This document shows, in pieces, positions 57,471 to 64,000 of a stretch of DNA of 64,000 bases. The stretch's first letter is position 1, and every line of letters starts with the position of its first letter. The notes beneath the pieces are model-generated. The model saw nothing but the letters and a program-made list of their open reading frames with translations, searched no databases and had not been told where the DNA came from. Position numbers and translations under genes: made by a program. Source of the stretch: Roridomyces roridus (taxonomy: Eukaryota > Basidiomycota > Agaricomycetes > Agaricales > Mycenaceae); contig JARKIF010000156.1 in NCBI GenBank assembly GCA_029378245.1, forward strand, positions 1-64,000, in the 5' to 3' direction.

Positions 57471-58567
57471 AAAAGAATCTTCATTTTCAAAATCGGCTTC
57501 CGGAATTCGACCCAAACGCAGCATTTACTCGAATACGTACGGACAATCCAGTGGATTCCGAACGAATCGGCATCTCCGCCTGCAGCTTGCCAGGCCAGGC
57601 ATCCCATGATCCATCACGCCGTCACGCTTGCTCTTAATAGCGAAAAGTGGGACGGGTTCCAACGTGCCCAAGCCGGACTCTACTGCGGAATCGAACTTGA
57701 AGCTTGAGCCGCCCCGTTCAACAATCTCAGATCACTACATCTACTCAAGCCCTGTCCCAAATAAATTCGCCGGTTGTAAAATCAACCATTGATCACTGCC
57801 GTCGAACCGTGGGGGACTCAGATGTGAACACTGATGGGTGACCTGGGTCGCTCTCAGGCGGCAGCGTGAATAAACCTGACCATGTACGTGTAAGCTTTCT
57901 TCCATTTCTGATTTTTCGACGCGCTACAACCAGTGAGACACTCAGAAGCCGAATATATGTGCAATGTTTGGAACTCCGGAAATGACAATCTTCTTCTTTG
58001 CGGCGAGACAACGCCGCCGCTGTGGGCTGGACAACACTTGCCACAAATTTACGGTCCAATCGCCGGTTGCGAGTTCGCCGCAGGCCGTGAAGGTGTCGTC
58101 AGAAGTAGTAATTAGCGAGGTGAATCGCCGATCTCGGCCTTCGACGGTCTCCGAGTCTGGGTTCGAATTCGGACGCCGCCCTTGCCGCCCGCCGCCAAGT
58201 CTCGAGAGCGTGGGATAATTCAGGGAAGAGTAATGTCGGGAGTTTGCTTCTGTTCAACCTGGAGACTAAGTTGGAGTCAGGGGGTAGATGCCGGAGAAGA
58301 AATCAGTTCAACGTGTACGGCCAGGAATGCAAGCAAGTAAAATGAGCTCAAATTCACGGGGAATCGCTGGCAACAGCTGGACCTGTCAAATCACTATCAA
58401 CAGCCTGCTCCGGCGAGGCAGTTCTCGTGGGAATGCTCCATAGGCATTACTGCAGAAGTCAACCACGGCATAAATTTCCCGGGAATGCTATAAAAGCAGC
58501 TTCTACCAACTCACCATTTTCCAATCCACTCCTGGACCCTCTTCCGCACTTGAACCAGTTGCACGAA

Positions 58568-58847
58568 ATGAAGTTCACCGCCGTCTTCGCTTCTTTGCTC
58601 GTCGCCGCGCTCAGCGCTGCTGCTGCTTCCCTCGACGTCTTTGATCCCCCCGTCACCTCCCCGACTGCCGGGACAGACTCAGACTGTCACTTGGTATGAA
58701 CATTATCTTTCTTTCTCACAGCGTCGATTGAAAGAGACTGATATGTGCCCACAGGGACACCTCCAACCCGCCCGCAGAAATCACTGACACCGTCGGCATG
58801 CTGGTCCTCGTCAAGGATAAGGTCATCACTCCGGGTGCGCCCCTCAT
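58568..58847 (+). pseudogene. Kre9/KNH-like secreted protein, truncated (copy 2)
   Basis: Identical or nearly so to copy 1 (41168-41619) through the signal peptide, the frame-breaking deletion, the intron and the start of exon 2 (..KDKVITPGAPLI). It then stops at the junction with the MITE remnant at 58848. The C-terminal about 60 codons are missing. Confidence 0.8.
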
Positions 58848-58857
58848 CACGGGAAAC

Positions 58858-58966
58858 TGTTTCCGAACCGTTTGGGAAACAGTTTGCGGGGCATCGCAAA
58901 CAAAACGGAAATAAAAACCGTTTTTTTGAAAGAAACAGTTTGCGAACGGAAATGGTTGGAGCCTTA
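58858..58966. mobile_element. Degenerate hAT MITE (family 1 relative)
   Basis: The right end GGAAATGGTTGGAGCCTTA is the inverse of the family 1 terminus (TAAGGCT..AACCAT..TTCC). The inner part has the same GTTTGC, AACGGAAA and AAACCGTTT motifs. The left terminus is not intact and no target duplication is visible, so this is a truncated or rearranged copy. Confidence 0.6.
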
Positions 58967-58985
58967 AGTTACATTTCTGGCTCAA

Positions 58986-60224
58986 TCAAGATTTAAGATA
59001 GACCAAAGCAGAGCCCAAGAAATCAATCTTCAAGTGCAGACTCGCCCAACTCGAATCACGTAACAACTTTCCCTTCCACGACGCCCACAACGCGCACTCT
59101 GGTGGATCCCGGCCTCGGAATCGACATATGAAGCATTGTCTCCAACCTTTCCATCGGTATAGGACTCTCGCCCCAGCGACAACCCGGATGCAACAGGACG
59201 ATACCAACTCGAGCAGATTCTCGAGCCCCGGGCCGCCAAGCAGCTCTTCGACAAAGTCTGCTGTCCACGCAGGCCCGGCGGCAAAGCGAGAGAACCCCGA
59301 TGGCTGAGTTAAAGTGAGGGTCTGAAGGCGGCAGAACGCGGCGACGCGGCAAAGTAGAACTTGAATTTCCGGGAAGACTTGGATTCCCTCGTAGCGAATT
59401 CGGAACATATTGTCGATCCTGAGATGTTGGAGCGCCGTGTTTTGAGAAAAAGTGACTTCCGGATGGGGATCTACGGAAAATTTCAACGTTGAGAGAGTAT
59501 GATAACAGAATGAAGATATTCATTTACTTGGGTGTCTGAGACGCAGACTGGTTAGTTGATCCCCAACGTGTTGAAGGTATTGTGAAATGCGCTCTGGGAG
59601 AGGACAATACCCATATGTCAATAAAGGCAGATCCAATGCGCGTGGCCACAAAGGGTACAGCTCTGCTGTATCGTCAATCCTGTCGATCTCGAACGCGTGG
59701 ATGTCCAACGAGTCCAGTTGGATTGACGGGACTGTTGGTCGATCCACATCACGAGTAAGGCCCCAGGCGACGCATTGTAGTATCAGATTGCGGAGGCAAG
59801 GGAAGCCTGCCAAGGAGCTGATGGATACAGAGTAGTTTGCAAATCTGCACCAAGACAGTTGGAGCTCTGTCACAGTCGGATGAGGAGGGAGCGCCTGAAG
59901 GTGCATTTGACAGAGCGTGAGGGAGCGCAGAGATGTGAATTGAGGCAAAATGGACATGATGGTACTCTGCTGTGTCACGTGCTGGGTCAGCGAGAAAGTT
60001 ATCTCGACGTGACGAATGGTGGACAAGAAGGTGGAGGACGGTGCTTCGACCAACTGGTGGAACCCATCTGAGGTGTGGTGGTTGATGGCGATGGGGAGAC
60101 GATTTCGAGCGAGTGCAATCCAACCTCTGCAGACTAGCGCGCACGATAGTGGATCTGCACGGCTGCCCGCCAGCTGGCTGATGATGTGGTCACATAACTC
60201 GGGCGGGAGTCGGCCGCGCGACAT
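58986..60224 (-). CDS. F-box/LRR-like protein, 393 aa
   Basis: Exon 1 (60224-59528) and exon 2 (59470-58986) joined by a 57-bp intron give 393 aa. The N-terminus MSRGRLPPELCDHIISQL..ADPLSCALVCRGW is an F-box. Leucine-rich stretches follow (LTSLRSLTLCQMHLQALP, HPTVTELQLSWC, LQHLRID). It is likely an SCF substrate adaptor. In exon 2 an alternative frame after LGGPGLENLLEL reads GIVLLHPGCRWGE and ends RVRVVGVVEG, which resembles the C-terminus I would expect. A 1-nt deletion near 59210 is therefore possible and the last about 80 residues of this model are uncertain. Two MITEs lie 92 bp upstream of its start. Confidence 0.7.
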
Positions 60225-60315
60225 TCCTGGGAGAGGCAGGTAAGTTGAGAGAACGGATCTTCAGGCTCTGGGACGCACGAGGGTAGGATGTCCCTCAGAG
60301 ACTCAGAGTCAAGGA

Positions 60316-60701
60316 TAGGGTGCTGTAAATTAATCCCAGACCATTATTTACCGGTTAATTAACCCGGTTTATAAACCAGGCGTTTATAAACCGGTAAATA
60401 AACTGGTGTGCAAAAGGATGAAATCTGACCTGTGGATCAGAATTTGGGCTTTGACAGAGCTCCGGCACACCTCTGAACCTTTTCTGGCGCTTCTCCGACG
60501 TCCACAACCCTAAAAATTGCTCTTCAAGCTTTTGTTGGGCTGCTAGAACACAAATCAGACAGTGATCAGTGACCTTTGATGGGATCATCGTGACCTCAGG
60601 CTGTTTATAAACCGACCGTTCAGCCCAAACCTTTATAAACCGGGTTTATAAACACCGGTTTATAAACTGGTTTATAAACCGGCATTTTTTACAGCACCCT
60701 A
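60316..60701. mobile_element. hAT MITE family 3 (386 bp)
   Basis: Inverted ends TAGGGTGCTGTAAA (left from 60316, right to 60701); perfect 8-bp duplication GTCAAGGA at 60308-60315 and 60702-60709. The interior is made of GGTTTATAAACC-type palindromes. Inserted in the 5' flank of the minus-strand F-box gene. Confidence 0.92.
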
Positions 60702-60720
60702 GTCAAGGAAGAGTCCCAAG

Positions 60721-61355
60721 TAGTGATGTCAAAGTTCGGTTCGGTTCGAGTTCGGAGGCCCTTCCTCTGAACTCTGAACCTGAACTTCGGGTTTGGTTCG
60801 GCAAGATCATGAACTCCGAACCTGAACTTGGGTTCAGGTTCATTTCAGGTTCGGACCGAGTTCGAACCTCCTGCGTTTCACCAACTTCAACCAAGGTTCA
60901 AAGCAAGTTTGGCGGTCAAATATTGTTCAAGAAAGCATATGGTAAGTATATCTAGCTTCACGAAATGCCTGCACGCCTTCTGAGCCAGTTACAAGCCCCA
61001 ATTTGGTTGAATCAATGGGACAACAATGGGATCACAAGCCCATCAATTGTTGATGGCCCCATTTGCACTGGGACCAACAGTCTCAGGCAAGATGCTGTTT
61101 TATTTTCTCTACTCTGAGGGTCAGTACAATCAAAATCTATTCAAAAAGTTGGCAAAATCGTGAGAAAATGATCAATAACAGTGGGTTTCGGGTTCAAGTT
61201 CGGTTCGGGTTCAAACTTCCCTGCGATGGCTGAACTTCGAACCTGAACTTCAGGTTCGGTTCAACCATGCGCTGACCTTTGAACCTGAACTTCGCATTCA
61301 GTTCGGTTCGGTTCGGGTTCGAACCATTTACTCGAACCGGACTTTGACAACACTA
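60721..61355. mobile_element. hAT MITE family 2, copy 2 (635 bp)
   Basis: Inverted ends TAGTG(A/T)TGTCAAAGT(T/C)CGGTTCG; perfect 8-bp duplication GTCCCAAG at 60713-60720 and 61356-61363. Same length and the same GTTCGGTTC/GAACCTGAAC internal motifs as the element at 44095-44729, although the centres have diverged. Confidence 0.92.
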
Positions 61356-61608
61356 GTCCCAAGACGCCAGACGTGCAAGGTGCGTTTGTCAGCGCCACGT
61401 GCGAATCCGACACGATCAGGTGACCTCGCTCCATCCTAGGCCGTCCGGGTATTGACTCTGAGAAATCCATTATTCACTACGTAAAAATATGATGACTAGT
61501 AACTTCTACTTGGTAATTTCGAATAGTCCGTAACTGTAAGAAAGCAATCACCTCCCGAGGCGCCGTAAAGGGCGCTATACTCCTTCTGTATCTCACATTG
61601 ATAATGCG

Positions 61609-63597
61609 CTAACAAGAATCAGCGACCTGCAATTCATACAGATGAAAATTCAACTCACCAGCCAGAGGACTGCCCAACGCATACGACGCCAGAACAAGCA
61701 ACCCATTCTGCAAGTCGGCGCCGGCATCGTCATCCTCAAGTTCCTCCTCTCCGGCCAGAGCTCCCAGCGCATGCATCCACTCCAGATTGAATACCCTCAA
61801 ACTCTGAATCTCGTCAACGAGCACCCGACACGCCAAAGCGCACATGGGTGCATACATTGCGTCAGCATTGGCGTTCCACCCGGAATCAGTTGTGAGCGCG
61901 AGGTAGCGTAGAATCTCACGCGCAGAAACCACACATTTCCTCCGTGCGTCTGGATCAATTGAGGATATAGGGCGGTTGGCTGTGATGGAAGCTGCGGCGG
62001 TGAAGACGTAGGTGCGCACGAGCTCAGGGCCAGCCGGTGTGTATGCGTCGATTGGGGGTAAATTCGCGTGCAATACGTTGATACGCTCGTCGAGATGGTT
62101 GTAAACGGTCAGGTACGTTGCAAAGTCGGGAGATAGGAGATCTTTGGGAGTAGATGAGCAAGATGGGGAAGAGGAATGAAAGAACACTTTACCTGGGGTG
62201 AATTTCTCTGAAAGAGTCAGTGCACGATGGAGGAGAACAGCAGCTTGCGCCTGCGCAGCCGCCACAAGAACAACTCCGCGTCCGGGTTCCTCCATCATGA
62301 GCCGTTGAACCGCATCACCCCTGCCGAGTTGAGGAGGAACACCACCGACATGTATCAAATCATACTCCACCATCGCCATCGGCCACGGCGTAGAAATATT
62401 CGCGCCCACAATTTCGAGTATGCACAAAGACGACTCGCTGGCGGAGCCCATTGCGAGGTTCAACTCCGCTTGCAGAGACACCACAGTCCAGAAGCACCGG
62501 ATTCGTTCCCCTTGGTCGACAAAATCGTGTGCAGGGTCGAGCGGCGTCTGTTCAAGCATACTCGGGAACCACTCCGTCGGAGAAGAACAGCCGAGTTTAT
62601 GTAGACGGCAGCCCACTGCAAGGGTCGCGGCGCTGTTGGCGTGAACCTGTGCTGCGAGGAGGCGTTTCTGCAGCAGGAGGTAATGGGAGAGGAGGACGTG
62701 AGCCTGGATCGTCTCCAATGCATTGGCCGTTTCGGCAGTGGATATGTGGTGGAGGGCCTCGCGCAGGAATTCGGGCGTGAGCTTGACGAGAGAGCTGGCC
62801 AGCGAGAGATGTGCGCCCCAGAGATAGACGGCAGACAACAGGGCAGCCGATGGTCGGACGTCAAGTCCGAATAATGGTTGTGGGCGGAGGGCGGCATGCC
62901 GGAATCGGTCAATGTGGAGGAAGACCGAGCTGCACGGCATGCGGTATAAAGTTGTCCAACCTGCGCCCCGTGAATAGTTCGCACTTCGGAATAGCTGGCG
63001 ATTCTTACAATTGTCGTACTGTTTCAAGGCGAGGTTCCTGTAACTCCAAATCACTGTCCGACCTGGGGCTGTCTGATAGAAACGATGAGAACTATCGTGG
63101 GTAAGAGGGGTAGCGTACTGGAGGAGGACCCAGCTATAGAGTCTGGCGGTGAATCAAGCTGAGAACCATCAGATTCGCGCGCCGGCGACCAATATCCGCG
63201 CCAAGCGGAAGGGTCGGATATTGGCTTGCTCTCATCCTCGCCGTGTTGATGCCGTCTTGTTCTTGGCGGGCCATTGAAGGTGCAAGGTTGATATTTGGGT
63301 ACACGAACGCAGTTTCCGCACGCAGGATGCTACAGATTTTTTAGTCTGCAAGAAAAGGAAGTTGAAAACGACGAGACTTACCACGCCGTCGCATCTCTGT
63401 TGGTCAACATCAGACAGCTAGGACGTTGTACGAGTCTGAATAACATACGACTTTCAAATGCCTGTTTCGACGATTAGGAAGCAAAGATGTGTGACTACAG
63501 ACACTCACCGGCAGTTCAAACACGCCTGTCCCCGCTTGAGCGGCGTGGTGCGTGGTTTTGGTGGGCGGAATCTCTTCGGTTTGGGGGAAGCCTGCAT
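61609..63597 (-). CDS. Zn2Cys6 transcription factor with fungal-specific domain, possible frameshift
   Basis: The start MQASPKPKRFRPPKPR.. (ATG at 63597) leads through exons 63597-63509, 63461-63449 (13 nt), 63396-63382 (15 nt), 63329-63119, 63072-63009 and 62960 onward. Together they encode ACLNCRHLKVRCDGVHPACGN-CVRVPKYQPC, a Zn(II)2Cys6 cluster (C-x2-C-x6-C-x6-C-x2-C-x8-C), then a Ser/Pro linker and a long fungal-specific regulatory domain (LSAVYLWGAHLS, ..AVGCRLHKLG.., CFWTVVSLQ) to 61609. The frame leading to LLDNFIPHAVQLG must shift to reach FLHIDRFRHAAL near 62908, which looks like a 2-nt deletion. If real, the domain is lost. A 51-bp intron at 62142-62192 is optional because it keeps frame. 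The true C-terminus may be spliced differently. Confidence 0.75.
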
Positions 63598-64000
63598 GTA
63601 GAGCGATGGTGATACTCTGTGCAAAGGCACAAGATATATAAAGTCTCGTAAGTGGATCATCGTCGGTCAATGGGAAATACCGATCGTCCATACTTGATTT
63701 TTTTGTGCGTTTGTGATGGCCGGTGCTGTGCAGGCTTTGGCGGCTCGGAAGAAGGTGGGTCAGGGACCCACCTTCATCTGGCCTTCGCGCCATTAAGAAT
63801 GTGGGATTTCTCCGTGGGTGCAGGGCGTATTGGCATCCAGCAGTGGTGCGCCAGGGAGGAGGCTACTTCGAGTTGCATGTTGTTTCTGTTTCCAAATACC
63901 GATAGGAAAGGACAGAATGGGGTGTCGCAGGTAAGGATGCCCGATCGTCTCGGATGTTCTGATTGACGCGCGATAAGCCGCACGAAAATTGGAAATCACC
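63598..64000. other. Promoter side of the Zn2Cys6 gene; nothing else seen
   Basis: No gene recognised. Short frames on both strands lack support. The Zn2Cys6 gene promoter should lie here. Confidence 0.4.

Larger units (their letters stand above)
56618..58847. repeat. Arm 2 of the large inverted duplication
   Basis: Inverted copy of 41361-45215, lacking both MITEs and about 330 bp of the phosphoesterase pseudogene. It ends abruptly at 58847 inside the KNH-like gene, where a degenerate hAT MITE begins. It serves as the empty-site reference for the arm 1 insertions. Its intergenic part (57471-58567) shows no additional gene. Confidence 0.85.

Noticed and set aside
1..64000. CRISPR array, bacterial operon or phage
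   Set aside because: No regularly spaced repeats of the right size; gene structure and families are fungal throughout.

Overview
The window looks like nuclear DNA of a basidiomycete, most likely an Agaricomycete. Nearly every gene is split by short introns of about 40-60 bp with GT..AG (rarely GC..AG) ends. The gene families present fit this: NRPS-like adenylate-forming reductases, F-box/LRR proteins, a BCS1-like AAA ATPase, a Zn2Cys6 regulator, an NB-ARC/TPR receptor and an AA10-like LPMO. I cannot name the genus. No bacterial operons, rRNA genes, convincing tRNA genes or CRISPR arrays were seen. Exon structures were worked out by hand from splice consensus, frame and comparison of paralogues inside the window.

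Layout. 0.5-1.3 kb: a hAT-like non-autonomous element. 1.4-6.7 kb (minus): a broken NAD(P)-dependent SDR gene downstream of adenylate-forming reductase A (A-T-R, 12 exons, one frameshift). 7.9-12.7 kb: two paralogous secreted HExxH metalloprotease-like genes (one intact, one frameshifted) flanking an LRR-like hypothetical gene. 12.9-14.9 kb: a Mutator-like element carrying a nested hAT MITE. 17.1-18.4 kb: an F-box gene. 19.0-22.2 kb: duplicated fragments of the 31-34 kb locus and a palindrome-rich element ending 14 bp before an intact NB-ARC/TPR receptor gene (22.2-25.7 kb). 25.9-27.2 kb: tandem repeats and an F-box gene fragment. 27.4-29.2 kb: a decayed BCS1-like ATPase. 30.7-34.6 kb: an AA10-like LPMO, a second copy of the hAT MITE, and a single-pass membrane protein. 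34.7-39.3 kb (minus): reductase B, with the same 12-exon layout as A, a Tc1/mariner-like element in intron 5 and an in-frame TAG at codon 69. 41.4-45.2 and 56.6-58.8 kb: two arms of an inverted duplication carrying a Kre9/KNH-like secreted-protein gene and a sphingomyelinase-like pseudogene. Between the arms lie intact housekeeping-type genes: a three-repeat Myb factor, a C2H2 protein, and a nine-knuckle CCHC protein. 59.0-63.6 kb: an F-box gene, two hAT MITEs inserted 11 bp apart, and a Zn2Cys6 transcription factor.

How it fits together. The Myb, CCHC, C2H2, NLR, LPMO and F-box genes can be assembled into continuous reading frames with multiple introns. The paralogous or metabolic genes (reductases A and B, SDR, second protease, BCS1-like, sphingomyelinase-like, KNH-like) mostly carry one or two frame-breaking lesions each in otherwise well-kept sequence. 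This suggests recent decay in a transposon-rich accessory region. Some lesions sit in C-runs and could be sequencing error. At least eight mobile elements have readable target-site duplications, several supported by empty sites or by sister copies inside the window.
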